From NCBI RefSeq assembly GCF_013114835.1, contig NZ_JAAVLW010000001.1, positions 372,001-436,000 on the forward strand: a DNA stretch of 64,000 nt. Direction: 5' to 3'. Positions within the stretch are counted from its first letter, which is position 1, and every line of letters starts with the position of its first letter. Source of the stretch: Bradyrhizobium archetypum (GTDB lineage: Bacteria; Pseudomonadota; Alphaproteobacteria; Rhizobiales; Xanthobacteraceae). A program made the position numbers and the translations under genes. The notes under the pieces are model-generated. The model searched no databases. It was not told the DNA's origin and saw only the letters and a program-made list of their open reading frames with translations. Below, piece by piece: positions 18,001-25,898 of the stretch.

Positions 18001-18793
18001 CGACCTCGCCGATCAGCAGGATGTCGACTGCGGAAGAGTCGACATCGGCCCGCTGGCTGATCGACGCGACGTTCGGGGGCGCCGCCACCTTGGCGTCAGC
18101 CAGATCGAAATTGAGCACGCTGTTGAACTGCAGCGTCAGTTTCTGCTCATTCAGGACCGATGACACGTTGACGCCGTCGGGCATCTCGAACACGAATCGC
18201 ACAAATGTCGGTTGCACCGAGGCACGGACGCGAACCGGCGGCCTCTTTTTCGCGGACGCGACCGCAAGCTGCGCGCGAAGCGCGCGCTCGGCGGCGCGCG
18301 CCCGCTCTGCCAGTTCGCGCACGACCGCGGCCGGAAGCGCGGGCGGCGGACCGGTCCAGCTATCGGGCAGGAAGTCGATGAAGATCCGCTCGCCCGCCGT
18401 CATGGTGTTGACGGTTGCCCGCCGCGCCAGCGACAGCCGGATCGCCGTACCGTCGGGATCGCGCCGCGCCGAGCCGACGTAGTCGGGTACGGCGTCCGAT
18501 AATTTGTCGACAGGAATATCCACCGGGCGTTTGAAATGGATGATGATGATCGAACCCGCGGTCGAAACGTCGGATTCGACGTCCTCTGCCAGCCTCAGCA
18601 CCAGCCGCGCGAAGCCCCCGCCGGCTGTAAACGTCGCCTCCCCCCGGACCGGATCGTCGGCCCGGCAGGGCTGCGACAACGCCAGGCTGGCGAACAGCGA
18701 GGCAAGGCCAAGCGCCCCGCCGAGGCAAAGCCGGGCCACCCGCGCCAAAGCACGGCCCTGCGACCCAGTTCCAGTGGCAGCCCGTTGCCCCAT
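15047..18793 (-). CDS. Giant periplasmic protein with AMIN-like and TPR domains, flagellar-associated
   Basis: The 1248-residue product has a signal peptide (SLFASLALSQPCRA, cleavage near residue 45). Residues about 50-290 form beta-rich AMIN-like modules (GSIIIIHFKRPVDIPV, FVRFVFEMPDGVNV, NYVIDVAFQ). An alanine/proline/glutamate linker spans 290-430. A further beta domain at 435-600 contains LRVTFSFAGP and VWLVFDHG. From about 650 to the end run many TPR-like helices. It lies downstream of motE on the same strand. In Caulobacter a large TPR protein follows fliLM-pflI in the same order, from memory. It may be the partner or counterpart of the Sinorhizobium motor protein MotC; that is inference. 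A TTAA-N7-TTAAC box lies 78 bases upstream. Confidence 0.75.
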   Translation of the reverse strand: MGQRAATGTGSQGRALARVARLCLGGALGLASLFASLALSQPCRADDPVRGEATFTAGGGFARLVLRLAEDVESDVSTAGSIIIIHFKRPVDIPVDKLSDAVPDYVGSARRDPDGTAIRLSLARRATVNTMTAGERIFIDFLPDSWTGPPPALPAAVVRELAERARAAERALRAQLAVASAKKRPPVRVRASVQPTFVRFVFEMPDGVNVSSVLNEQKLTLQFNSVLNFDLADAKVAAPPNVASISQRADVDSSAVDILLIGEVDVHSFREEKNYVIDVAFQQAEKPALAEPQAAGKPPAPAKPGSASRVSRDKVLKDSPPQQPAEIPPATSEMIAEQAKIEIKPAPAEAAAPAVENGTSADANAALPAEKVAPEKSPAPVDAAKAALPAEPIRAVAAEAPKLEAPKQALSPTEPPKKAAPAMSSPSPESGAKAASVEARRDSDGLRVTFSFAGPTPAALFRRADTVWLVFDHGKPIDIEPIRTNGGAIIGDVSRLPLEKGQAIRIRLNRPQIPSLESEGRSNSAEWTLTFADRGQTPPLPLAVLRNITDPALASVAVPLAAPGAIHRLVDPDAGDTLLVVTAMPPTRGLIKRQDFVELSLLESVHGVVVHPNSDDINAEVGADKVMLGRPGGLTLSSADVSAERATAAVRPLFDANEWRKNREEKFFPRLDSLIKAAATADPGQKAHARLALANFYMSRGMYQEASGVTNLILSETNQGNEDAAVLMVHAVASILIGHPERALKDLANPAIGNGYDSQLWKGFAFARQEKWAVAREKFKNAEFSIAALPPELQRIVIADAMRAALEVKDYGGAARRRNELEVIGIPNEMKPEIAVLRGRLAEALGHEKDALDAYRFAAQSGDREASAEATLLEALLRYRRGELGQAELTRELETLSVIWRGDAIELRALNKLTQIYAETGRYAEALAAAKTATKLQPNSELSRQGQDAASALFAEIYLGQKGDDMKPVDALAMFYEYRELTPIGRRGDEMIRRLADRLAAIDLLDQAAELLQYQVDKRLEGAARAQVAARLAMVYLANRKPDRAIMALRLTRIADLSGELRQQRLLLEARAQSDVGRHDLALDIISNIPGREAIRLRSDIYWASRQWREASEQIELYYGDRWRDFKPLDAAEKSDMIRAVVGYALAEDAIGLGRFREKYAPLMTGEADRFAFDTASKPAASNSAEFALIAKMAASVDTLDGFIREMKIRFPDATARAPLSPEMSGSEPVHTGALPAIAGVRRVGAAR

Positions 18794-19196
18794 CCAGGAA
18801 ATCTCGTGGCCTCAATGAATTCTGCGGCGAAGCGCCCTCGCCCGCGGGTTTGAATCTTGGAGTGGCCGACTTAAGGTTTTGTTAACGTCAACTCATTGAT
18901 TTCGTTGGAGCGTCGACTGGCGTACCTGCTGCCGCTGCGAGCAGACGGCGTAAATCGCCGAGCGGACCGAAAATGCGATCCAGCTCGGGACTATCCCATT
19001 CGGGCTTCCGACCGGAGTGATCGCCATCGTCTCGCCACGCCCCGCGATCAGAATCATTATCGCGAGACGGATGGAACCAACATCAGCCATCCCGTCTTAG
19101 GAAGATCATAGACCCGGGACGCATGGCCGGCAGTCGATCAACCAACGCCCCGGGTCCGCCAAACCTGCCTCAGGCAGCCAATTCGGAGTGCGTGAA
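18794..19196. other. Intergenic region between giant TPR gene and an unknown gene
   Basis: This 403-base region holds the CtrA-type box at 18871-18886. An inverted repeat GACCCGGG...CCCGGGTC lies near 19111-19156, close to the start of the unknown gene at 19197. I find no convincing gene; frames on either strand lack ribosome sites and family resemblance. Confidence 0.45.
18871..18886. promoter_or_regulatory. Candidate CtrA box upstream of the giant TPR gene
   Basis: The sequence TTAA-GGTTTTG-TTAAC is an exact TTAA-N7-TTAAC match as read on the plus strand, and keeps TTAA-N7-TTAA when read on the minus strand. It lies 78 bases upstream of the giant TPR gene, and would also face the unknown gene at 19197. 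It suggests a separate promoter for the TPR gene rather than only read-through from fliL. Confidence 0.55.
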
Positions 19197-19418
19197 ATGG
19201 CAACCCAGATCGTGATGGATCGTACTGGCGACACCCGGCATACATTCGACGTCCATGATCGTGCGGAGGTCGAAAAAGCCGAGCGGCGTTTCAAGGAATT
19301 GACCGGCGCAGGCTTTACGGCAGCGGTTCGATCGGGGCCCGGCGAGCAAAGGGTTATTCGTTCCTTCGATCCGACCGCAGAAGAAACGCTGTTTTATCCG
19401 CGTCTCGTCGGTGGCTGA
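19197..19418 (+). CDS. Unknown 73-residue protein
   Basis: The product begins MATQIVMDRTGDTRHTFDVH and contains an AEVEKAERRFKELTGAGFTAAV helix-strand segment and a C-terminal FDPTAEETLFYPRL. I recognise the pattern as a small conserved protein without known function. A GGAGTG ribosome site precedes the ATG at 19197, which is preferred over the ATG nine bases upstream. It is followed after five bases by another unknown gene. Both run opposite to the flagellar genes that flank them. Confidence 0.65.
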   Translation: MATQIVMDRTGDTRHTFDVHDRAEVEKAERRFKELTGAGFTAAVRSGPGEQRVIRSFDPTAEETLFYPRLVGG

Positions 19419-19423
19419 CGGCA

Positions 19424-19867
19424 GTGACCCAGCAGATCGCCCTTGCGATATGCTCGTTCATCCTGGCTTTGCTCGGCACGATGTTGCTGTCGGCGCTTTC
19501 GCTGGTCGTGGCGCGATCCAGTTCCGGCAGCAGATCGTTTCGCTTCGAGACTGAGGCGCGAGCGCTGGCTCTTTTGAAGGGCTGGCTCTCGCCCGCGCAA
19601 CGTGCCTGCTATGAGCGCTTTCGATATTTCGATGTCGTCGGTAGCGACACCGGAACGCGCTACCGGATACACCACGGTACGCAGACGAACATCGAGGAAC
19701 TGAGCAGCACGGGTCACCACGTCTGCAAATGGTGCTTTGTCCCGGATGGCGATCTCGTCGCCGGCGATGTCATGCTGGCGCAGAAGATCGCCCTCGAAAC
19801 CAACGAACGTGGCGCGCTTTCTGTGGCCCATCGCTCGTTCGTATCATCAGGGCCGCGCAGGTTCTGA
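19424..19867 (+). CDS. Unknown membrane-anchored 147-residue protein
   Basis: The start is GTG (MTQQIALAICSFILALLGTML), giving an N-terminal membrane helix. The soluble part carries a conserved-looking block, ALALLKGWLSPAQRACYERF followed by FDVVGSDTGTRYRI and later WCFVPDGDLVAGDVMLAQKIALE. I recall such a block in uncharacterised alphaproteobacterial proteins but cannot name a function. It begins five bases after the previous gene and probably forms a two-gene operon with it, inserted between motE and the giant TPR gene on the other strand. Confidence 0.65.
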   Translation: MTQQIALAICSFILALLGTMLLSALSLVVARSSSGSRSFRFETEARALALLKGWLSPAQRACYERFRYFDVVGSDTGTRYRIHHGTQTNIEELSSTGHHVCKWCFVPDGDLVAGDVMLAQKIALETNERGALSVAHRSFVSSGPRRF

Positions 19868-19914
19868 ACCGGGCGACGCCACAATTCCGTTCGCCAGACC
19901 GTCGGCCTGGCGCG

Positions 19915-20697
19915 TCAGTTGGGCTTTTGCTGCAGTATCTTGCCTTCGATTTTTGGCAACTCGGCCACGGGAGCTGATTTATCGGTGCCGGCGCGGCGGG
20001 CCAGTTCGACCGTTAGCCGTTCAGCCGCTTCCGGCTGCATCAGACCCAGAATATCGGACATCTTCCGCGGCGCGATCTGAGAGGCGATTTCATAGAGTAC
20101 GGACATTTCCAGCCGGTCGAACACCTTGGCAGCATCCTTCGGCTTCATGCCCTCATACATCGTGATGATGCCCTTGAAGCGGGCGGCGTCCTGTTCGGCT
20201 TTCTGCCCGCTCGCGGTCGAGATCCGCGCCTCGGTCGCCTTCATTTCTTCGACGCGGCCCTCGATGCGCTTCTCGGCGGACTTTAAAAGGCTTTCGCGAA
20301 TTTCGATCTCACGCGCGCGCTGCTCCAATTCCTGGCGCCGCGCCTGCAACCGCTCGAGGATGGCGCGCTCCGACGGCGACACCGATTGCGGGTTCTGGTC
20401 GGGAAACACCACGATGCCATCGTGCTTCGGCACGTCGGTAGCGGGCGCAGCCGGCTTCGGCGGTTCTTCCTTTTTCTCTTCTTTCTTGACCGAGCCGGTA
20501 ATATCGGCGGCATCGGACCTGGCGCCGCCAGGGTAGCCCAGATTGTCCTGCGCCCAAGAGCGCTTGGCCGGCTGGCTGATCTGATAATCGAACACGTATC
20601 CGCCATCGATCACGAGTCCGGCGACCTTCAGCACTGCAAGGCCGAAGATCGCGACCAGCACGACCGGAATGACACGGATGTCGCGAAACGATTTCAT
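19915..20697 (-). CDS. motE: MotE-like flagellar motor chaperone
   Basis: The 260-residue protein has an N-terminal membrane or signal helix (VIPVVLVAIFGLAVLKVAGLV), a charged proline-rich linker, a coiled coil at about 100-160 (RLQARRQELEQRAREIEI), and a C-terminal MgtE-N-like helical domain with MYEGMKPKDAAKVFDRLEM and PRKMSDILGLM. This is the architecture of MotE, which in Sinorhizobium is a periplasmic chaperone for the motor protein MotC. It overlaps the preceding gene by four bases (ATGA), so coupling in the fliL-fliM operon is likely. Confidence 0.82.
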   Translation of the reverse strand: MKSFRDIRVIPVVLVAIFGLAVLKVAGLVIDGGYVFDYQISQPAKRSWAQDNLGYPGGARSDAADITGSVKKEEKKEEPPKPAAPATDVPKHDGIVVFPDQNPQSVSPSERAILERLQARRQELEQRAREIEIRESLLKSAEKRIEGRVEEMKATEARISTASGQKAEQDAARFKGIITMYEGMKPKDAAKVFDRLEMSVLYEIASQIAPRKMSDILGLMQPEAAERLTVELARRAGTDKSAPVAELPKIEGKILQQKPN

Positions 20698-21134
20698 GCG
20701 GCGAGGCCACTGGCCCTTCTGCGTTCGGAGAATGCTTCAGCGGCCGCGGCAACCGCCTTGGCGGAAGAAACCCTGGGGGCTGCTGCGGGCTCGGCCTCCT
20801 GCGCGGGCCGAGCCGCGATCGCGATCTTGGACAGACGGCGAATGACGCCATCACCTTCGGCGAGCATATTCTTTAGATGCCCCGCCATCTGCGTCGCCGC
20901 TGTGAGCTGGCTGCCGAGATTTTCATTGACGTCGCGCACGGTGTGCTTGAGGCCGCCGATCGCCCGCTCGGCGATTTCGGTCGCGGTGATCAGTTCGGCG
21001 ATCGTGGCTTTCAGCGAATGTTCATCTGCCTTCAGCCGCTGCAGCCGCTTGTTGAGCAGCATGCAATAGCCGATCGTGAGCATCAGCAGCACTGCTACAA
21101 GACTCTCGATTACAATGCCAAGGGAATGACTCAT
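20694..21134 (-). CDS. DUF6468 protein, PflI-like
   Basis: The 146-residue protein has one N-terminal membrane helix (IVIESLVAVLLMLTIGYCMLL) followed by a coiled coil (RLQRLKADEHSLKATIAEL and NENLGSQLTAATQMAGHL) and a variable C-terminus. This matches the DUF6468 family. The Caulobacter member PflI is needed for correct polar placement of the flagellum. It overlaps fliM by four bases upstream and motE by four bases downstream, the same order as in Caulobacter from memory. I would expect it to act at the flagellated pole. Confidence 0.75.
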   Translation of the reverse strand: MSHSLGIVIESLVAVLLMLTIGYCMLLNKRLQRLKADEHSLKATIAELITATEIAERAIGGLKHTVRDVNENLGSQLTAATQMAGHLKNMLAEGDGVIRRLSKIAIAARPAQEAEPAAAPRVSSAKAVAAAAEAFSERRRASGLAA

Positions 21135-22330
21135 TGTGCCTCCATCAACTTGGTTTGTTCGTCGGCCTTCTCGAACATCGCGAAGGTGGTATTCGGCTTG
21201 CGCAATGGCTTGGTGACGCGGATGGCGACGCGGTCGCCGACCCGGCCCATCCGCCCTTCGGTCAGCGTGACATCGCCGCAGCGGACCGACACCAACGCGT
21301 CGGGACGCATCTCCAGCGGCAGCGTGTCGCCGACCTTCAGTTTCATCAGATGCTTGAGGGGAATGTCGGCCTCATACAGCACCGCGTCGACCGATATCTC
21401 GGCCTGTGCCACTTCGGTCGCGAAATGCCCTTCCCAGATCGGATCGCGGCCGAATTTTTCGCCCATGAACATCTGGAGCAGAACCGGGCGGATCGGCTCG
21501 ATGGTCGCATAGGGCAGCAGCAATTCGATATTGCCGCCGCGGTCTTCCATGTCGATGCGCAGGCGCACCAAGATGGCCGCGTTGGCGGGCCTGGAGATCG
21601 CGGCAAAGCGCGGATTGGTCTCCAGCCGGTCGATCGAGAAGGTCACCGGCGACAGCGGCCGGAACGCCTGCTCGGCGTCTGCCAGCACCACCTCGACCAG
21701 CCGCTTGACCAGGTTGGTCTCGATCGTGGTGTAGGGCCGGCCCTCGATGCGCAGCGAGGTCTGGCCGCGCCGGCCGCCGAGCAGCACGTCGATGATCGAA
21801 TAGATCAGGCTGGAATCGACCGTCGCCAGGCCAAAATTCTCCCATTCCTCGGCCTTGAACACGCTGAGCACGGCCGGCAAGGGAATTGAGTTCATGTAGT
21901 CGCCGAAGCGGACCGACGTGATGCGGTCGAGCGAGACTTCGACGTTGTCGGAGGTGAAGTTGCGCAGGCTCGTGGTCATCAACCGCACCAGGCGATCGAA
22001 CACGATTTCGAGCATCGGCAGACGCTCGTAGGACACCATCGCGGAATCGATAATGGCGCGAATGCCGGAATGGTCGTCGAGATTGACGTCGCCGACGGTG
22101 AAGCCGAGCAGATTGTCGATTTCTTCCTGGGATAGAACACGCTCGCCGGAATTCTTGTTGCCGAATTCACGGCCGCCATCCTCGACCATGGCCGCCCATT
22201 GCAGCGCCATGCTCTCGGAGAGTTCATTGGCGGCAGCTTCTTCCGCGGCCGCTGCGGGATCTTCGGAATCGAGCGATGCCTCCCATTGGGCGGCTATCGC
22301 ATCCTGGTCCATCTGGTCGTTACCGGCCAT
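21131..22330 (-). CDS. fliM: Flagellar motor switch protein FliM
   Basis: FliM is the CheY-binding switch protein of the C ring. The 399-residue product carries an acidic N-terminal extension, then LSQEEIDNLLGF, the middle CheC-like domain (SMVSYERLPMLEIVFDRL) and a C-terminal SpoA domain with LKVGDTLPLEM. It is somewhat longer than the 330-residue enterobacterial protein because of the N-terminal acidic, alanine-rich segment. It lies 16 bases downstream of fliL and overlaps the PflI-like gene. Confidence 0.97.
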   Translation of the reverse strand: MAGNDQMDQDAIAAQWEASLDSEDPAAAAEEAAANELSESMALQWAAMVEDGGREFGNKNSGERVLSQEEIDNLLGFTVGDVNLDDHSGIRAIIDSAMVSYERLPMLEIVFDRLVRLMTTSLRNFTSDNVEVSLDRITSVRFGDYMNSIPLPAVLSVFKAEEWENFGLATVDSSLIYSIIDVLLGGRRGQTSLRIEGRPYTTIETNLVKRLVEVVLADAEQAFRPLSPVTFSIDRLETNPRFAAISRPANAAILVRLRIDMEDRGGNIELLLPYATIEPIRPVLLQMFMGEKFGRDPIWEGHFATEVAQAEISVDAVLYEADIPLKHLMKLKVGDTLPLEMRPDALVSVRCGDVTLTEGRMGRVGDRVAIRVTKPLRKPNTTFAMFEKADEQTKLMEAQ

Positions 22331-22346
22331 GATTAAATTCGTTCCG

Positions 22347-22838
22347 TCACTGAACCATGATTTCTTTGAACAGCACGGCGCTCACCTGCTGCGGCGCCAC
22401 GGCTGAGTTGACCCGCTTGGTCAATTCTTCCTTGAGGCGAAACAGCCCGGCCGAACCGTTGATGTCGGAGGGACGCAGTTCGCGCAAGTAAGTCTGGAAC
22501 AGGTCGGTGACGCGCGGCAGGTTCGGCTTGATCGCCTCCACCTGTTTCTCTTCCTTGATCTCGAGCACGACCTTGACGCGGAGATATTGCACGCGCTCGC
22601 CGGGGGCGCCGACCAGGTTGACCATCATGTCGGGCACTTCGACATAAGACGGCGGCTTCGGCGGCGGCGCCTCGGCGTGCTTCTCCTCGCCATGGCCGCG
22701 CAACAAGAAGAACCAGCCCGCACCGGCGCCAAGGATGGCGACGAATCCGGCGACCGCAATGATCAGCTTGAGCTTGCCCTTTTTCGACGCTGCGGCTTCT
22801 GCGCCGTCTGCGCTTTCCGCCTGCTCGTTCTCAGCCAT
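22347..22838 (-). CDS. fliL: Flagellar basal body-associated protein FliL
   Basis: FliL is a stator-associated membrane protein. The 163-residue product has a lysine-rich cytoplasmic N-terminus, a single membrane helix (KLIIAVAGFVAILGAGAGWFF) and a periplasmic stomatin-like domain with YVEVPDMMVNL, VKVVLEI and the end VSAVLFKEIMVQ. It is first of fliL-fliM-pflI-like-motE. Only a degenerate CtrA-type motif (TTAACCATTATTACC on the minus strand, about 130 bases upstream) is visible. Confidence 0.95.
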   Translation of the reverse strand: MAENEQAESADGAEAAASKKGKLKLIIAVAGFVAILGAGAGWFFLLRGHGEEKHAEAPPPKPPSYVEVPDMMVNLVGAPGERVQYLRVKVVLEIKEEKQVEAIKPNLPRVTDLFQTYLRELRPSDINGSAGLFRLKEELTKRVNSAVAPQQVSAVLFKEIMVQ

Positions 22839-23226
22839 TGCCCCGCCCGCTTCGATTCAGGAAACGAACGCGGTTGCCACCAGCCCCGGGTAACGATGCC
22901 CCCACAACGCGAAACAAAAGCCGCCAGCGCACACGCGCTCTCTATGCATGCAACGCTAGGGTAATAATGGTTAACGGAACCTTTCCATTGGCGCCCAACT
23001 GGGAAAAATCTGCCGGGCAAACATGGTCAACAAGACCTTTCTGCCGCCCCCCTGAAAACCCGAAAAACGCCTAACCCCTTAAAAAGCCAGAGTTTCCCGA
23101 CTTGGCACGGCTTTCGCTGAGAAGACGGCGTGACCGGCCGGCTTGGGAGAGCCCAATGGTTACGACGGATCCGGACCACGGGCTTGGGAGAGCCTGCCTC
23201 GGATCGATCAAAGGGGAGAACCACCG
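22839..23226. other. Divergent fliL/flgF intergenic region
   Basis: This 388-base region separates fliL from flgF. It contains the sigma54 motif at 23103-23118 for flgF, a directly repeated GCTTGGGAGAGCC at 23140 and 23180, and a TTAACC segment near 22970 that could be part of a weak CtrA site for fliL. I see no gene. Confidence 0.55.
23103..23118 (+). promoter_or_regulatory. Candidate sigma54 promoter of flgF
   Basis: The sequence TGGCACGGCTTTCGCT has the -24 GG and -12 GC separated by exactly ten bases and a consensus TGGCAC half; only the -12 half (TCGC for TTGC) deviates. It lies about 110 bases upstream of flgF, giving a plausible leader. Confidence 0.65.
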
Positions 23227-23991
23227 ATGGAGAACATGCTTCTCGTCGGACTATCGCGGCAGATGACGCTGGAACGGCAGTTGGATGTCGTCGCCAACAA
23301 CGTCGCGAACATCAACACGACCGGCTTCAAGGCCGACCGGTCGCTGTTCGAGGAATATCTGCGCTCGCCGGCGCATGAAGACAATTTCGTGCGCGCCGAC
23401 CGCCGCGTCTCCTTTGTGCACGACCGCGCCACCTTCCACGATTTCTCGGCCGGTCCCTCCGAGCAAACCAAGAACCCGCTCGACATCGCGATCGACGGCA
23501 AGGCCTTCCTGGTGGTTCAGACGGCTGCCGGCGAGCGCTACACCCGCGACGGTGGCCTGCAGATCAACAACCAGGGCCAGCTTGTGACCGCAAGCGGCGA
23601 TCCGGTGATGGGCAACTCCGGCCCGATCGTGTTCCAGCCGACCGACAAGTCGATCAACATCGCAGCCGATGGCAATATCACCGTCGTCGAAGGCACCGGC
23701 CGCACCGACTCGGTCCGCGGCAAGCTGCGGCTGGTCTCCTTTGCCGACCCGCAGAAGCTCGTCAAGGAAGGCGGCAACCTCTACTCCGCGGGCCAGGGCG
23801 TCGCGCCGCAGCCCGACACCGCCTCGCGCGTGGACCAGGGCTACATCGAGAAGTCGAACGTCAATTCGGTCCACGAAATGAGCCGCATGATCGAGATCAC
23901 GCGCACCTACACGCAAATCTCGGCGATGCTGCAACAGCAGCACGACCTGCACCGAACCGCAGTCGAGAAACTCGCCGACGTTCCGGCATAA
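23227..23991 (+). CDS. flgF: Flagellar proximal rod protein FlgF
   Basis: FlgF is a proximal rod subunit. The 254-residue product starts MENMLLVGLSRQMTLERQLD with VVANNVANINTTGFKAD, the rod-family motif, and ends in a helix with SVHEMSRMIEITRTYTQISAML. I chose the ATG at 23227 because it has a GGGGAGAACC ribosome site and gives the family N-terminus; a longer frame from 23143 does not. It begins flgF-flgG-flgA-flgH. Confidence 0.96.
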   Translation: MENMLLVGLSRQMTLERQLDVVANNVANINTTGFKADRSLFEEYLRSPAHEDNFVRADRRVSFVHDRATFHDFSAGPSEQTKNPLDIAIDGKAFLVVQTAAGERYTRDGGLQINNQGQLVTASGDPVMGNSGPIVFQPTDKSINIAADGNITVVEGTGRTDSVRGKLRLVSFADPQKLVKEGGNLYSAGQGVAPQPDTASRVDQGYIEKSNVNSVHEMSRMIEITRTYTQISAMLQQQHDLHRTAVEKLADVPA

Positions 23992-24009
23992 CGCTTAAGG
24001 CATAGATCG

Positions 24010-24798
24010 ATGCGCGCACTCTATACAGCAGCGACCGGCATGGCGGCACAGGAACTCAACGTTCAGGTGATCTCCAATAACATCGCCAACATGCGCACCA
24101 CCGGCTACAAGAAGCAGCGCGCGGCGTTTCAGGACCTGATCTACGACCATGTGCGCCGGGTTGGCGCGCAGGCTTCCGACCAGGGCACCATCCTGCCGGT
24201 CGGCGTCGACGTCGGCGGCGGCGTCAAGACCGTGGGCACGCCGCGTCTGATGAGCCAGGGCACGCTGTCGCCGACCGGAAACGATCTCGACATCGCGATC
24301 CGCGGCGAAGGCTTCTTCAAGATTCAGATGCCCGACGGCACCTATGCCTATACCCGCGACGGTTCGTTCATGATGGACGCGCAGGGCCGCGTCGTCACCG
24401 CGCAGGGCAATCCGGTGCAGCCGACGATCACGATCCCGCAGAATTCCTCGCAAATCACCATCAACGCCCAGGGCCAGCTCACGGTAATGCTGCCGGGCTC
24501 GACCACGCCGACGCTGGTTGGCCAGATCGGACTTACGCGCTTCATCAACAAGGCCGGCCTCAACCCGATCGGCGACAATCTGTTCACCGACACTCCCGCC
24601 TCCGGCACGCCGCAGGACGGCGTCGCCAACACCGACGGGTTTGGCGACATGCAGCAGGGCAACCTCGAACAGGCGAATGTCGAGGTGGTGACCGAAATCT
24701 CCGACCTGATCGCCGCCCAGCGCGCCTATGAGATGAACGCCAAGGTCGTCAGCGCGGCCGACCAAATGCTGCAATCCACCTCCAACATGTTCCGCTGA
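24010..24798 (+). CDS. flgG: Flagellar distal rod protein FlgG
   Basis: FlgG builds the distal rod. The 262-residue product has MRALYTAATGMAAQELNVQV at its start, the GEGFFKIQMPDGTYAYTRDG core motif, and a C-terminal helix with VEVVTEISDLIAAQRAYEMN. Length and motifs are canonical. It is 18 bases downstream of flgF. Confidence 0.97.
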   Translation: MRALYTAATGMAAQELNVQVISNNIANMRTTGYKKQRAAFQDLIYDHVRRVGAQASDQGTILPVGVDVGGGVKTVGTPRLMSQGTLSPTGNDLDIAIRGEGFFKIQMPDGTYAYTRDGSFMMDAQGRVVTAQGNPVQPTITIPQNSSQITINAQGQLTVMLPGSTTPTLVGQIGLTRFINKAGLNPIGDNLFTDTPASGTPQDGVANTDGFGDMQQGNLEQANVEVVTEISDLIAAQRAYEMNAKVVSAADQMLQSTSNMFR

Positions 24799-24807
24799 GG
24801 ATTGGTC

Positions 24808-25893
24808 ATGATCGCCCGCGCCCTCCTCCTGGCTACCGCCCTGATCGCTGCATCGAGCGCGGCGGCGCTTGCGCAGACCCGGGAAACCTTCACGAACCGC
24901 AACGTGATCGCCGCACCCGTGCTGCGCGCCAACGTGCAGGTGTCCAGCGACCTGGTGCGGATCGGCGACGTCATCGACAATGCCGGCAGCGCCGGGCAGA
25001 TCGCGATCTACCGCGCTCCGGATTTAGGCACCACGGGCTCGCTGCCGGTGGCGCAGGTGCTCAACACCCTTCGCGCCCATCATGTGATTGGCGTCGACAC
25101 CCGCGATCTGAAGGAAATTTCGGTAACGCGCCTGGCCCGCACGCTCCAAGGCAAGGACATCGAGCTGCAGGTTGCGCAAGCGCTGGAGCGCCGCAACGGC
25201 CTTGGCGATGCCGCCAATCTGTCACTGACCTTCGACCGCGATCCAGGCGACATCAGGCTGGACGCCGGCTTCAGCGGCGCCGTGCAACCGACCATCGCGC
25301 GTTATGACAACCGCACCGGCCGTTTCGACGTCACCTTTGAGATCGCCAACGAGAACGGCGCCGCCGCCGCCAAGCTCCGCTTCACCGGCACGGCGATCGA
25401 GACCGTCGAGGCCGCGGTGCTGGCGCGCAACGTCGAACGCAATGAAGTCTTGAAATCGTCCGACGTGATGGTCGAGCGCCGCCCGAAAGCGGAAGTCGGT
25501 GCTGATGCCGTCATGCGCGACCGCGCGGTCGGCATGCAGGCCCGCCGCCAGCTCCGCGCCGGCCAGCCAATCAAGATTGCCGACCTCGCCAAGCCTGATC
25601 TGGTGCAGCGCGACCAGAGCGTCATGCTGATCTATGAGGCGCCCGGAATCTATCTCACCATGCGCGGCAAGTCACTGGAGAACGGCACCGAAGGCGACGT
25701 CGTCACCGTCATGAACCTGCAGTCGAAGCGCACAGTCTCCGGGACCGTGATCGGCCGCGGGCAGGTCTCGATTTCACCGCCGACGTCCCGCCCGCCACAG
25801 ACCAGCGATGCCACCTCCTCGCTCGGCACGACACAACCCGCACCAATCGCTGTCGCTACCGTCAGTTCGCCAATCGCTCCAAAAGCCGAGTAA
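24808..25893 (+). CDS. flgA: Flagellar P-ring assembly chaperone FlgA
   Basis: FlgA is a periplasmic chaperone for P-ring (FlgI) assembly. The product starts at the ATG at 24808, nine bases after flgG with GAGG in front; a TTG six bases earlier is less likely. Residues 1-22 are a signal peptide (ALLLATALIAASSAAALAQ). The C-terminal SAF domain includes VLARNVERNEVLKSSDVM, then RRQLRAGQPI and VMLIYEAPGIYLTMRGK. At 361 residues it is longer than enterobacterial FlgA, which is usual for this group. Confidence 0.95.
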   Translation: MIARALLLATALIAASSAAALAQTRETFTNRNVIAAPVLRANVQVSSDLVRIGDVIDNAGSAGQIAIYRAPDLGTTGSLPVAQVLNTLRAHHVIGVDTRDLKEISVTRLARTLQGKDIELQVAQALERRNGLGDAANLSLTFDRDPGDIRLDAGFSGAVQPTIARYDNRTGRFDVTFEIANENGAAAAKLRFTGTAIETVEAAVLARNVERNEVLKSSDVMVERRPKAEVGADAVMRDRAVGMQARRQLRAGQPIKIADLAKPDLVQRDQSVMLIYEAPGIYLTMRGKSLENGTEGDVVTVMNLQSKRTVSGTVIGRGQVSISPPTSRPPQTSDATSSLGTTQPAPIAVATVSSPIAPKAE

Positions 25894-25898
25894 TGTAA

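Noticed and set aside
22839..23000. Possible sigma54 promoter for fliL
   Set aside because: A GG-N10-GC spacing exists on the minus strand (CGGCTTTTGTTTCGCG) but the -24 half is poor, and fliL is normally an early gene.
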